Notes: generated by a model from the letters alone, not told the origin. A stretch of 64,000 nt of DNA from Pseudomaricurvus sp033283335 (GCA_033283335.1 JAWMQP010000001.1:1178001-1242000), one strand, 5' to 3'; positions 17,561 through 26,286 are shown, counted from the first letter of the stretch. Made by a program: numbers and translations.

Positions 17561-20500
17561 CTAAGCTTCATTCCACAGTTTTTTCAAACGCTTATCCGAC
17601 ACTGGCATCAGGGTTTTTAACGATTGGGCAAACAGGGATACCCGGTATTCTTCCAGCATCCACCGATATTGCAGCAGAGTTTCATTACTGTAGACGATGG
17701 CTTCTCCGTCTTTGTCCAGACGCTGCTGCCAGGGTACCCATAAGCTGTCGATCTCGGCCGTCCAGAGTTTGTCTTTCTGCACTTGCGACGCCACTTTATC
17801 CAGCCGCAGCATGATGGCCTTCAGGTATCGAGGGTACTGTTGCAGCCATTGCTCCGGGGTCTGGTAGAGAAACCCCGGGTAGACCAAACGCTGTAACTGC
17901 TGATTGATGTCTCCAGCCGCGACTGCAATCGCCAGGGCATTCTTGCTGGACTTGATGGTTTTTCGGATCGTCACGATCTGGGACAACACGCCAACCAGTA
18001 AAGCTTCCAGCTCCTGGGCCCGCGCTGTGATGCGCTCACGACCAGACTCCAGGCTCGACCGAAAGCCAGCCAGGGTTCGGGGGATCTGCCCTTGGGGAAA
18101 ACAACAGTCTGCAATCGCCGCCATGATCATATCGTCTACCACAGCCTCGCGCTTGCCCAGTGACACCATGGTCAGGCCAATATCCTTGCCCTTTAACAGT
18201 TCCTTGCGCAGATATTTGACGATAGTGTGTGACTCCAGCACTGCCAGCCGGACAATGCCCTTGCGTGTGTAGTAGCCAGCTTCCAGCGGGTTATCCTGCA
18301 GGCGCAAGGCGACACTGCTGCCCTCATCAATCAAAGCCGGATACGCAGTAATCGTCATACCGGCTCGCTTCAACTGAATTTCTTCAGGCAAGTTATCGAA
18401 GTCCCATTCCAGTATGCCTGCTCGCTCATGGGATTCATCGCTGCTCTGCAATGTTTGCTGCAACTGATCGCGATAACGTTCACGCAGCACACTCAGATCG
18501 CGACCTTGTGCGAGAACTTCCCCCCGCTCATCCACCACCTGAATATTGAAACGGTAGTAATCGTCCAGTTGTACTTGTTGCCACTGCTCAGTGGGGATCT
18601 GCAGACCGGTCTGACGCTTAAGTTGATGCCCCAGCGCTTCGGTCAAGGGCACATTATCGGGTGCAAGGGACGCCAGGGCCTTGTCGACGTACTCCGGTAC
18701 CGGCACAAAGTGCTTGCGCCACTGCTTGGGCAACCCTTTTACCAACTGGATGCATTTTTCCCGCAGGATGCCCGGAATCAACCACTCCAGTCGATGCTCT
18801 GGCACCAGATGTAAGGCTGCCACCGGTACTCGAATACTGACGCCGTCCTCACTATGCCCCGGCTCAAAGTGGTAGCCCAACTCAAACGCCAACCCTTCCC
18901 AGACCAGCTCTCCCGGAAATTGCGCCTCGGTCACCGCACTGGCATCGTGCTGCATCAGGTAGTCGCGCTGCATATACAGCAGCTTTGGCTGGGATTGCTC
19001 CAGCTGATTGCGCCAGTGTTCAAAGCCGGCCAGGTTGACTATATCGGCAGGCACTCGCTCATCGTAAAATCGATAAATGGCTTCATCATCCACCAGAATA
19101 TCCCGGCGACGCGACTTGGCTTCCAACTCGTGCAGCTCAACCATTAACTGTTGATTGTGCCTGAAGAAACTGCCCTTACCCCGGTAGCGTTCTTCCACCA
19201 GGGCCGCGCGAATAAACACTTCCCGAGCGGTTTTCGGGTCGATACTGCCAAAACTGACACGCTGCTTTTCCACCAGCGGCAAACCGTAGAGCGTCACCCG
19301 TTCGAAGGCCATCACCTGCCCGGATTTGACGTCGTAGTGGGGCTCAAACTGTTTGCGCTTAACCAGATGCTTGGCCGCTTGCAACACCCACTGAGGTTCA
19401 ACCTTGGCCACTTGATGGGCAAACAGGCGCGAGGTCTCCAGCAGCTGACCCGCCGCAATCCACTTGGGCGCCTTCTTGTGCTGAGACGAACCGGGGAAGA
19501 TATGGAAGCGACGATTGCGCGCACCCAGGTATTCCTTGTCTTCGGCCCGGGTGCCAACATAACCGAGCAAACCACTCAACAAAGCACGGTGAATGGTCTC
19601 ATAGGAAGCACTGTCTTTGTTTTGTTTCAAGTTCAGCGGTTTCAGGGCAGTCACCAGCTGGTGGTGAATCTCTCGCCATTCCCGCAACCGCATATAAGAC
19701 AGGTAATCCTTTTTGCATTGTTTGCGATACTGGTTTTGCGACAGTTCCTGACGCTGGGTTTCGGCGTACTCCCACAGATTCAAATACGCCATGAAATCGG
19801 AATGGTCGTCGTTAAAACGCCGGTGCTTCTCATCCGCCGCCTGTTTTTTTTCTGCCGGTCGTTCACGCGGATCCTGAATCGACAGAGCACTGGCGATAAT
19901 CAACATTTCTCGCAAGCAACCCAGCTTGGCAGCGGCCAACACCATACGCCCCAGACGCGGATCCACCGGCAGGGTCATCAACTGTCGACCCAGGGGTTTG
20001 ACACTGCCCTGTTTGTCCACCGCCTGCAGCTCTTCCAGCAATTTAAACCCGTCGTTCAGTAAGCGTTGATCGGGCTTATCCACAAACGGAAAGTGGCGCA
20101 CGTCGCCAATGCGCAGGTTCAGCATTTGCAGAATCACCGCCGCCAGATTGGTGCGCAATATTTCCGCGTCGGTAAATTCCGGCCGATTGAGAAAATCCTG
20201 CTCATCATAGAGGCGATAACACACCCCTTCACTGACACGGCCGCAGCGGCCCTTGCGCTGGTTCGCACTGGCCTGGGAGATGGCTTCAACCGGCAGACGT
20301 TGTATTTTGGAGCGAAAACTGTAGCGACTGATGCGGGCAAAACCGGGATCGATGACATAGCGAATGCCCGGCACAGTGATACTGGTCTCGGCGACGTTTG
20401 TAGCTAATACGATCTTGCGTTTTGACGTACTGGGGCTATTATCCTCAGTATATTCAACAACTTGATCACCCTCTTCTACCTCAAAATAGTCATATTCTGG

Positions 20501-20584
20501 GTCATTGTTAGGGTCAAAATCGTTGTCTACGAGGACAAATTCATACTCGCCCGACTGGTCAAAACCGATGCTATCAACTGACAT
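17561..20584 (-). CDS. hrpA: HrpA ATP-dependent RNA helicase, C-terminal part (gene split by element)
   Basis: The 3' portion of a DExH helicase gene. Real HrpA sequence starts at IVLATNVAETSITVPG (helicase motif V, about position 20413) and continues through motif VI (SQASANQRKGRCGRVSEG), the HA2 and OB-type regions and a long C-terminal domain (DUF3418-like) to the normal end. The first 55 residues of the open frame, up to 20584, are very acidic (for example NDFDPNNDPEYDYFEVEEGD), are not helicase, and come from the inserted element, antisense to the recombinase 5' end. The missing N-terminal half lies at 35347-36452. Together they would give about 1,310 aa, the usual HrpA size. Alone, this half lacks the ATPase motifs I and II. 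Confidence 0.93.
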   Translation of the reverse strand: MSVDSIGFDQSGEYEFVLVDNDFDPNNDPEYDYFEVEEGDQVVEYTEDNSPSTSKRKIVLATNVAETSITVPGIRYVIDPGFARISRYSFRSKIQRLPVEAISQASANQRKGRCGRVSEGVCYRLYDEQDFLNRPEFTDAEILRTNLAAVILQMLNLRIGDVRHFPFVDKPDQRLLNDGFKLLEELQAVDKQGSVKPLGRQLMTLPVDPRLGRMVLAAAKLGCLREMLIIASALSIQDPRERPAEKKQAADEKHRRFNDDHSDFMAYLNLWEYAETQRQELSQNQYRKQCKKDYLSYMRLREWREIHHQLVTALKPLNLKQNKDSASYETIHRALLSGLLGYVGTRAEDKEYLGARNRRFHIFPGSSQHKKAPKWIAAGQLLETSRLFAHQVAKVEPQWVLQAAKHLVKRKQFEPHYDVKSGQVMAFERVTLYGLPLVEKQRVSFGSIDPKTAREVFIRAALVEERYRGKGSFFRHNQQLMVELHELEAKSRRRDILVDDEAIYRFYDERVPADIVNLAGFEHWRNQLEQSQPKLLYMQRDYLMQHDASAVTEAQFPGELVWEGLAFELGYHFEPGHSEDGVSIRVPVAALHLVPEHRLEWLIPGILREKCIQLVKGLPKQWRKHFVPVPEYVDKALASLAPDNVPLTEALGHQLKRQTGLQIPTEQWQQVQLDDYYRFNIQVVDERGEVLAQGRDLSVLRERYRDQLQQTLQSSDESHERAGILEWDFDNLPEEIQLKRAGMTITAYPALIDEGSSVALRLQDNPLEAGYYTRKGIVRLAVLESHTIVKYLRKELLKGKDIGLTMVSLGKREAVVDDMIMAAIADCCFPQGQIPRTLAGFRSSLESGRERITARAQELEALLVGVLSQIVTIRKTIKSSKNALAIAVAAGDINQQLQRLVYPGFLYQTPEQWLQQYPRYLKAIMLRLDKVASQVQKDKLWTAEIDSLWVPWQQRLDKDGEAIVYSNETLLQYRWMLEEYRVSLFAQSLKTLMPVSDKRLKKLWNEA
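20387..20413. other. Attachment-site junction (recombinase side), in hrpA motif V
   Basis: One end of the integrated element. On the minus strand it reads IVLATNVAE. Compared with the other end (35337-35363), the nine codons agree at all first and second positions and differ at every third position. The crossover must lie inside, most likely around the shared bases of the ACA-AAC / ACC-AAG codons (20396-20401). Confidence 0.75.
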
Positions 20585-22637
20585 TAATAATAAAAAACCC
20601 GCTTATTTATATTCTCGTGTCTCCACCCTACGCCAAGAAAAGGGCGAAGGGATCGAACGCCAAAGACAATTAATCGAGGATTTTATAGAAAAAGAGGGGT
20701 TTTATCTCGTAGACAGTTACGAGGACGTTGGTAAATCGGGTTACAAGGCCGAACACCTAGAAGATGATGCAGGGCTGGGCCAGTTTATAAACGCCCTTAA
20801 AGACGGAAATGTAGCCCCAGACAGCTGTTTAATTATTGAGCAGCTAGACCGCCTCGGCAGAATGGGTATTACACAGTCCAGACTTGTTTTATCCGATCTT
20901 GTGAGGTTGAAATGCAACCTTGCCATTGTTCGTATGGGCATGATTATAAGGTGGGACGATAGAGGCGATTTTGCTTCTGACGTACTAATAGGTCATGCAA
21001 TGGAAATGGCCTACAAAGAGTCACTTTATAAATCCCAGCGTGTTTTAGCCACATTTGATATTCGACTAGAGAAAGCTAGACAGGGCATTAAATGGACGAC
21101 CAAATGCCCTTTTTGGATGAGTTACGACCCTGAAAAAAAAGATTTTTTTGAAAATGAATATACTCACACAGCCCGAAGAATTATTGACCTATGTGTTAAT
21201 GAGAGTTGGGGAGCACATAGAATAGCTAATTACCTTAATGATAATGGCGGTAAATACCCCCGCCCTCCTAACTCCAAATCTAAAAAATGGACTAAAACTA
21301 GTGTTTATTACGTCTTAAACTCAAGGGCCATTTTCGGGGAGTGGCAACCCACAAGGCGCACAGTAATAGAGGAACAGGTAAAGAAAAAAAGTGAGGAATA
21401 TCCAGCGGGCAAACTTGTAACGGTGAAAAAACGTTTTGATGCTCCGCATGGCGACCCCATCGAAAATTACTATATGCCCATTGCCACGGAAAACGAGTTT
21501 TACCGTATCAAGCTGCAATTTGAGAAAAATACAAAGGTTGGAAAAGATGGAAAAAAGAGAGGCGTTGGAGGGGAAAAAGGCCGGTTTGCAAACCTATATA
21601 GGGGCTTAACTAAATGCTGGGATTGTGGAACAGCATTAGTTGTTAAACGGGGTTATTCATTTGATTATTTAACCTGTAATGCTCAGGGGTTGCAGTGTAA
21701 TTCTTTATCTAGCCCTTACCATCAATTTGAAGAAGTTACCATTGATCTCTTAAGACAAAGTGATGCTTTAGTAGCACCAAAAAGCAAAGCTAATAAACGG
21801 CTTGAAATAATTTCACTAGAGGCAGAAATTACAAAGCAAGATCATATAATACAAAAAAATAATATTATGATTGAGTCACTAGGAACCGAAGCAACGCCAG
21901 AAGTATTAGGAAATTTTGCAAAGGCAATTAACAACGCATCTATAACAAAAAACAAAATTACAGAGAAAATTGTAAAGCTTGAAGAAGAGCAAGACGAAAA
22001 AAAAATAGATAAAAATGAGCTTTTAAAACTAGACCTAAAAAATGCAGACGAAAGAGAACAATATAATAAATTGATAAGCCGTGATGTTAATTTAATTTCA
22101 AGGTCAAACGGCTTTATTTTAGTGAGAAAGAAAGGGCAAAACGCCTTTAGCATATCCGCACTAAATTATTTTTATAGACGAATGATTGCACTAGATGAAA
22201 AAACCGCCGAGGTTCTTTTTAATCACTACAAAAAGAATCACCCTAAAAATACTTTAATAGATAATTACTCATTCAAACCATTAACAAAAAAGAAAATAAC
22301 CACGCTATTAAATTGCTTAAAACAAGAAAAAATAGCAAATGATTTGTATGAAGAATATTGTGATTTGCAATATAACCAAAAGAGGCTTTTGAGATTACTG
22401 AGAGAAAAACACAAAATCGACTACCCCCCTGCCCTTTTAAAATTCGAGGGAATATTTATACGGGGAGCGATTTATAAACGAATGAATTTTGACTATATCC
22501 CTATTCGCAAAGCTCATTTAGAAGACTTTGAAAGCTACAAAGATTATAGGAAATGGGTAGGCCCAGCAGAAGAAATTAAGGCAATGGCTGAACTCAAAAA
22601 ACAAGCAAAAGAGTTATACGACAAAAAAGCTATTTAG
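20568..22637 (+). CDS. Large serine recombinase (integrase)
   Basis: A 690-aa serine integrase. Residues about 10-150 are the resolvase-type catalytic domain with the active-site Ser in AYLYSRVST and the Arg-rich IERQRQLIEDF and IIEQLDRLGRMG segments. The recombinase domain (about 200-300; RRIIDLCVNESWGAHRIANYLN) and a zinc ribbon (TKCWDCGTALVV...YLTCNAQGLQC) follow. A coiled-coil (about 420-500) and an AT-rich C-terminal part follow; about 690 aa is within the range of this class. I chose the ATG at 20568; an in-frame TTG at 20505 would add 21 residues. The gene begins about 170 bases from the left junction and points inward. It should catalyse integration into and, with a directionality factor, excision from hrpA. 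Confidence 0.93.
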   Translation: MLSTDINNKKPAYLYSRVSTLRQEKGEGIERQRQLIEDFIEKEGFYLVDSYEDVGKSGYKAEHLEDDAGLGQFINALKDGNVAPDSCLIIEQLDRLGRMGITQSRLVLSDLVRLKCNLAIVRMGMIIRWDDRGDFASDVLIGHAMEMAYKESLYKSQRVLATFDIRLEKARQGIKWTTKCPFWMSYDPEKKDFFENEYTHTARRIIDLCVNESWGAHRIANYLNDNGGKYPRPPNSKSKKWTKTSVYYVLNSRAIFGEWQPTRRTVIEEQVKKKSEEYPAGKLVTVKKRFDAPHGDPIENYYMPIATENEFYRIKLQFEKNTKVGKDGKKRGVGGEKGRFANLYRGLTKCWDCGTALVVKRGYSFDYLTCNAQGLQCNSLSSPYHQFEEVTIDLLRQSDALVAPKSKANKRLEIISLEAEITKQDHIIQKNNIMIESLGTEATPEVLGNFAKAINNASITKNKITEKIVKLEEEQDEKKIDKNELLKLDLKNADEREQYNKLISRDVNLISRSNGFILVRKKGQNAFSISALNYFYRRMIALDEKTAEVLFNHYKKNHPKNTLIDNYSFKPLTKKKITTLLNCLKQEKIANDLYEEYCDLQYNQKRLLRLLREKHKIDYPPALLKFEGIFIRGAIYKRMNFDYIPIRKAHLEDFESYKDYRKWVGPAEEIKAMAELKKQAKELYDKKAI

Positions 22638-22656
22638 GCCATATAATGGCCTTTTC
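22635..22656 (+). terminator. Terminator after serine recombinase
   Basis: Stem AGGCCAT/ATGGCCT with a 3-base loop and a T tract, overlapping the recombinase stop codon. A second hairpin follows at once. Confidence 0.85.
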
Positions 22657-22662
22657 TGAGGC

Positions 22663-22682
22663 GGGCAATGTTATTGCCCTTT
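22663..22682 (+). terminator. Second terminator hairpin
   Basis: Stem GGGCAAT/ATTGCCC with a 3-base loop followed by TTT. It lies between the convergent recombinase and small-ORF transcripts and may serve both. Confidence 0.75.
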
Positions 22683-22683
22683 C

Positions 22684-23082
22684 CTAAACATCAATTTGTA
22701 CAATTGCTTTCAACTCTTCAATAGTCAAGTTCACCAGCTCATTTCCAAATATATCTTTTTTCAACTTATAAATGTTTTTAATATTTATATGTAATTTTGA
22801 GGATATATAATTCCAATCATGTTTTTTTGACCGCAAAATATCTTTAATTATTTCACTCAAAACTCTTAATTGATTTCTTGTGAAACCTTCTTGAATTGCA
22901 GCTTTAAATATCACACTTTCAGCCTTTCCAATTCTAAATAATCGCAAATTATCTCTACTGATTGTTATACTTTCAAAATCAACAATGTGACGATGCGTAA
23001 AATTACCATTTTCATCATAATGGTCTTCAATATATGATGGTTTTTGTATGTGTTTCTTAATTAGTTTTTCCATTTTAATCAC
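22684..23082 (-). CDS. Hypothetical protein, paralogue of the next small gene
   Basis: A 132-aa basic cytoplasmic protein of unknown function. The C-terminal half (LRVLSEIIKDILRSKKHDW then KLHINIKNIYKLKKDIFG) aligns by eye with the C-terminal half of the protein at 23120-23431 (LEVLKEIIFEISLNEKDFSN, NLYMNPKAVFRAKKHIL), so the two look like diverged duplicates. This part could be a small helix-turn-helix: two helices followed by a basic recognition-like helix. It is the last of three co-directional genes and is preceded by a repeated hairpin. A DNA-binding role is speculation. Confidence 0.6.
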   Translation of the reverse strand: MIKMEKLIKKHIQKPSYIEDHYDENGNFTHRHIVDFESITISRDNLRLFRIGKAESVIFKAAIQEGFTRNQLRVLSEIIKDILRSKKHDWNYISSKLHINIKNIYKLKKDIFGNELVNLTIEELKAIVQIDV

Positions 23083-23121
23083 CTTTTTATTATTATAGGG
23101 GGGCGGAATTGCCCCTTATTT
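23082..23121. repeat. Intergenic hairpin repeat, copy A
   Basis: About 40 bases nearly identical to 23442-23481: a TTTTTATTATTAT tract, then the hairpin GGGGCGGAATTGCCCC and TTATTT. In each case it fills the gap between two of the small genes, covering the end of one and the ribosome site of the next. Confidence 0.85.
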
Positions 23122-23431
23122 AAGAATCTCTCTCTTTTATTAGTTTTTTCTCCGCATTTGCTAGATTTTCAAATGCCTTTTTGAAATTAAAATCTTCTAC
23201 ATCCAAAATGTGTTTTTTTGCCCTGAAAACTGCTTTTGGATTCATATATAAATTATCTGAAATTATTTTAAAATCTATATTTGAAAAATCTTTTTCATTT
23301 AGTGATATTTCAAAAATAATTTCTTTTAATACCTCCAAATCATTTTTTTGGTTTAGCAGTGTAATTCCGCTGCATAATATATAATTTTTAAATTGTTCTA
23401 TTTTTATCTCTAATTCATTTACTTTATTCAT
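23120..23431 (-). CDS. Hypothetical protein, paralogue of the preceding small gene
   Basis: A 103-aa protein of unknown function; see 22684-23082 for the shared C-terminal motif. The start codon follows a clear ribosome site (AGAGGA) that lies directly after hairpin repeat copy B. It belongs to a three-gene leftward set (23711 to 22684) in which hairpin repeats occupy the spacers, so the genes may be co-transcribed with attenuated read-through. Confidence 0.6.
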   Translation of the reverse strand: MNKVNELEIKIEQFKNYILCSGITLLNQKNDLEVLKEIIFEISLNEKDFSNIDFKIISDNLYMNPKAVFRAKKHILDVEDFNFKKAFENLANAEKKLIKERDS

Positions 23432-23441
23432 TTTTCTATCC

Positions 23442-23481
23442 TCTTTTTATTATTATTGGGGGCGGAATTGCCCCTTATTTT
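23442..23481. repeat. Intergenic hairpin repeat, copy B
   Basis: The second copy of the 40-base hairpin repeat. The stem GGGGC/GCCCC with T-rich flanks could terminate in the plus direction. On the minus strand it sits between the stop of the 78-aa gene and the ribosome site of the 103-aa gene. Confidence 0.85.
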
Positions 23482-23711
23482 AAACCCTCTAATAACTCAA
23501 GCATTGCCTCATTTTTGTGTCCAAACTCTCTACAATTAACAAAATTTTCAACGCTATCCGAGCCGCCCCAATTTCTACGAAAAAACACAGATACAAGCCT
23601 TTTATTATTTTTTACTAAATAAGCCTTATTCCAGCCGTTTCTATTTGCTTTTATTTCCAAATCCAAACCTAAATCTTTTATTTTTTTATAATTTGTATTC
23701 ATTTTATTCAC
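23475..23711 (-). CDS. Small hypothetical protein
   Basis: A 78-aa cytoplasmic protein with no family I recognise. It is Asn/Lys/Arg-rich with aromatic residues (NRNGWNKAYLVKNNKRLVSV) and ends in a short amphipathic helix (EAMLELLEGLK). It is the first gene of the leftward three-gene set. The start has a ribosome site (AAAGGGG) 6 bases upstream. Confidence 0.55.
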   Translation of the reverse strand: MNKMNTNYKKIKDLGLDLEIKANRNGWNKAYLVKNNKRLVSVFFRRNWGGSDSVENFVNCREFGHKNEAMLELLEGLK

Positions 23712-23963
23712 CCCTTTTTGTTTTTATTTCAAAGCTTAATTGCCTTTCATATTTATATAGTATAATTTTTAATACCTTTGTCAAATTGTACTTTTGTTTT
23801 CAATTTGATATAAAAAGGCTAAATACCGCACAAACACTGGCTTTTTTGAAAATTTAGGAAAAATGAAAAAAGTATAAATAATTATGTTTTTTTATTATTT
23901 GATTGGAAAACCGTGTTTTATTTTCTATAAATAACTCACTCAATTAACTAAGGGCTTTTATAA

Positions 23964-24302
23964 ATGACTAATTTAAGAACAATTGAAGAGATTGAAAAAG
24001 AACAGGCAAGGCTTGAGGAAGAGAAAAAGGAAGTTCTAAAACATAACAAAAGCAAGTTAAAACAGGAATTTGACGAGTTCATTAAAAAGTCAGGATTTAC
24101 AAAAGATGAGGCTTTTAAAATTTTGGGCATTAAGGCCGGAAAATCTAGCACTTCAAGCAGCCCTAAAGCCCCAGCTATAGAGCAAGGAACATACGTTAAT
24201 AAGGACGGGGAGGAGTGGACTTCTGGGGGCAGAGGAAAGCGCCCTGCATGGGTAAATGAGGCTTATGCGGCGGGATCACTTGGAGAACTAAAGAAGAAGT
24301 AA
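23964..24302 (+). CDS. H-NS family nucleoid protein (xenogeneic silencer)
   Basis: A 112-aa protein with a charged coiled-coil N-terminus (about residues 5-50, EEIEKEQARLEEEKKEV) for oligomerisation, a Ser/Pro linker, and an H-NS type DNA-binding domain at the C-terminus: TYVNKDGEEWTSGGRGKRPAW, where G-R-G is the AT-hook-like minor-groove motif. On a very AT-rich element such proteins typically silence the element's own genes or reduce its cost to the host (the stealth role known for plasmid H-NS proteins). It is monocistronic, followed by a strong terminator. Confidence 0.85.
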   Translation: MTNLRTIEEIEKEQARLEEEKKEVLKHNKSKLKQEFDEFIKKSGFTKDEAFKILGIKAGKSSTSSSPKAPAIEQGTYVNKDGEEWTSGGRGKRPAWVNEAYAAGSLGELKKK

Positions 24303-24312
24303 AAACAACGAT

Positions 24313-24339
24313 AAGCCCCGATTCTAGGGGCTTTTTTTT
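24313..24339. terminator. Bidirectional terminator between H-NS-like gene and seven-gene operon
   Basis: Stem AGCCCC/GGGGCT with a 7-base loop and eight T on the plus strand. It overlaps the end of the convergent gene at 24324. Confidence 0.85.
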
Positions 24340-24671
24340 AGGTTTAAATAATCCCCATTTTGATAATCAACATTGAGAGCAGCAAGCAACCCTTTATCTA
24401 TCTCTTCAAGTTTTTCTACCACTTTTTTACAATCAAAATTAAGTAAACCGCACCCTTTCCTTTTCGTGTTATGCATCACGCCATAGCACATAGTGCGGTT
24501 TAAAAAGTCAGCATTTCCATTGAAATGACACATGCCCGTAAAATCTACAGACATTAAAAAATCTTTTGTGGCGGGAGGAATATAATTTAAAGTATCGGGC
24601 AACTTTTTAATTGATTCTTGAGAATAGCAATTGACCGAAATAACCAACAAAAAAGCTAAAATTAATCGCAT
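24324..24671 (-). CDS. Small secreted Cys-containing protein
   Basis: A 115-aa protein with a short signal peptide (MRLILAFLLVISVNCYSQ). The mature part has four Cys (in TGMCHF, TMCYG, KGCGLL, DCKKV), compatible with two disulfides in the periplasm. No family recognised. It is the last gene of the operon 26816-24324; its start codon overlaps the previous stop. Small periplasmic Cys proteins on plasmids can be entry-exclusion or pilus-related factors, but nothing here proves that. Confidence 0.6.
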   Translation of the reverse strand: MRLILAFLLVISVNCYSQESIKKLPDTLNYIPPATKDFLMSVDFTGMCHFNGNADFLNRTMCYGVMHNTKRKGCGLLNFDCKKVVEKLEEIDKGLLAALNVDYQNGDYLNLKKSP

Positions 24672-25327
24672 TATTTGCCCCCAGCTTGGAGCTTTTGATT
24701 AGATTTTTCTATAAATCTTGCAAGCTCTTGATTCCACTCTTCATTGCCTATTTCATAGTTAAAAGCATCATCTATTTTTTCGGCTTTTGACTTTTTTGGA
24801 TTATTTTTTTCATTCCATCTAATACCGACTTTTTTAATGTAATGTGCGGCAATGTAGCATATAGCGATTTTTGTAAAACTAATACAATCCATGTCGTAAA
24901 CGTGATATTTCACATTGCGAATGTCGTGAGCATAACCGTTTTCAATCTCTTCCCTCTCAACATTATTATATAATTTAATGAGTTCCATCATATCCTTTTT
25001 TAATGCGTCTAACGCGCCATTTACGCGGCTTTCATCGTTAGATAATAAATCCACTAAGTAACGCTTTACTAGCTTTTTAAAAGCGTTTAAATCAGCAATA
25101 CCATATGCTATTTTTTCGTCACTAACGCAAATTTCAGCCCATTCCACATATCTTTGAATAATGGCATTAACATAACTATCACTTATATATTTTGAATCTT
25201 CGTAATTTCGGGGCATTATCTCAATCTTTTCTAATTCCTTCTCTACTTCTCTTATATCGTTGATGTATGGCGCGGCCTTACTTCCGGCTATACTTTCAAA
25301 CGCATCCATAACTATATTTTTAATCAT
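24671..25327 (-). CDS. Hypothetical helical protein
   Basis: A 218-aa protein, starting at the ATG at 25327 (MIKNIVMDAFESIAGSKAAP), which overlaps the upstream gene by 8 bases. Predominantly helical and charged, with a mid-region DIRNVKYHVYDMDCISF and a hydrophobic segment TKIAICYIAAHYI that is too weak for a confident membrane helix. No family recognised. It is translationally coupled on both sides (8-base overlap upstream, 1-base overlap downstream). Confidence 0.6.
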   Translation of the reverse strand: MIKNIVMDAFESIAGSKAAPYINDIREVEKELEKIEIMPRNYEDSKYISDSYVNAIIQRYVEWAEICVSDEKIAYGIADLNAFKKLVKRYLVDLLSNDESRVNGALDALKKDMMELIKLYNNVEREEIENGYAHDIRNVKYHVYDMDCISFTKIAICYIAAHYIKKVGIRWNEKNNPKKSKAEKIDDAFNYEIGNEEWNQELARFIEKSNQKLQAGGK

Positions 25328-25571
25328 TATTAAATTCCTTGTTATATATATCGTCGTAAATTGCGGCGAGCTTGATAAAATCACTTTCTACAGCTTTAAC
25401 ATTAGTTTTAAATTCTTCAAAATTTCCAATGCTAAAATCAATGGATTTATCTTTAGAGCATTCTTCACCCAGCTTTAGAAAATTTTTTAAAATCTCTTTT
25501 ATAACCAATTCCTCTTTACTTGATAATTTCTGTAGTTCCTCAACTGTGTAAATTGAATTTTGTATAAACAT
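25320..25571 (-). CDS. Small hypothetical helical protein
   Basis: An 83-aa acidic, helical protein of unknown function (VEELQKLSSKEELVIKEILK). It starts 4 bases after the stop of a 48-aa gene whose end provides the ribosome site (AAGGGGG), and it overlaps the next gene by 8 bases. Confidence 0.55.
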   Translation of the reverse strand: MFIQNSIYTVEELQKLSSKEELVIKEILKNFLKLGEECSKDKSIDFSIGNFEEFKTNVKAVESDFIKLAAIYDDIYNKEFNND

Positions 25572-25574
25572 TTT

Positions 25575-25721
25575 TTACCCCCTTATTTTGGCTATTTGTG
25601 CGTTTATTTTTTGTATTTCAAAGCGCAGTTGATCTTTATTTTTTTCGCTTAAATTCTCGCTAATCATGCGCTTTTTAATCGCTATGATTTGGCTTTGTAA
25701 TTCCACTAATTCATTGCTCAT
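25575..25721 (-). CDS. Very small coiled-coil protein (48 aa)
   Basis: A 48-codon frame (MSNELVELQSQIIAIKKRM...KIRG) with a heptad-like pattern throughout, fitting exactly between two neighbours: 5 bases after the upstream gene's stop and 4 bases before the next start. The tight spacing and the ribosome site for the next gene inside its last codons support a real gene. Function unknown. Confidence 0.6.
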   Translation of the reverse strand: MSNELVELQSQIIAIKKRMISENLSEKNKDQLRFEIQKINAQIAKIRG

Positions 25722-25725
25722 TGTC

Positions 25726-26286
25726 TTAATCCCTCACAACAAGAATTCCAAAATAACCGCTTAAAACACCATTGCTATAATCAGGTGAGTTTGGAACATA
25801 TAAAATTGCGTCTTCAACTCCATACATAACTAGTGCATAAAGAGGGTCGCCTTCGGCATTTGTGTCACTTAGCAATACATTCTCTTGAGGATAAGGTGAA
25901 TCTGCCAAATAAGATTGACCAACCTCGCCGCAACCAGCGTAAGGCTGTGATTTATTTCCCAGATTTACTTGCACAAATTCACTAAAACTTGCCCAGTGGT
26001 AGCCACTTGGAATTTCGGGAGAATCACCCTTGTTGTAAATTGAAGTTTGCGCTCTCAGGTAATAAAAATCGGGAGATGAGGCAGTGGGAGAGACCCCGGC
26101 ACATTCATCAGTGTCATCAACCCAAGAAGGTGCAATTGGTGGAGCAAAAGAACCAGCACCGCCCGAAATAAAAGCAGCAAATGGCTGTTGTTCCGATTTT
26201 TTTAAATCTCTCTTAAAAACAAACTCTTGAGCTTGTGAAGCAATTGAAAAAGCCGTTATTAACAGTGTTATAATTAGTTTATACAT
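25726..26286 (-). CDS. Secreted hypothetical protein
   Basis: A 186-aa protein with a signal peptide (MYKLIITLLITAFSIASQAQ). The mature part is Gly/Pro/Ser-rich at the start (AFISGGAGSFAPPIAPSW) and then beta-rich and aromatic, with two Cys (DECAG, AGCGE). It could be an extracytoplasmic or surface protein; it looks slightly like short phage- or plasmid-borne DUF1566-type domains (DECAG..., YHWASFSEF), but I am not sure. Its start overlaps the HTH gene by 8 bases. Confidence 0.55.
   Translation of the reverse strand: MYKLIITLLITAFSIASQAQEFVFKRDLKKSEQQPFAAFISGGAGSFAPPIAPSWVDDTDECAGVSPTASSPDFYYLRAQTSIYNKGDSPEIPSGYHWASFSEFVQVNLGNKSQPYAGCGEVGQSYLADSPYPQENVLLSDTNAEGDPLYALVMYGVEDAILYVPNSPDYSNGVLSGYFGILVVRD

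Noticed and set aside
19151..20062. Plus-strand 303-codon frame opposite hrpA
   Set aside because: Antisense shadow of the conserved helicase C-terminal part.
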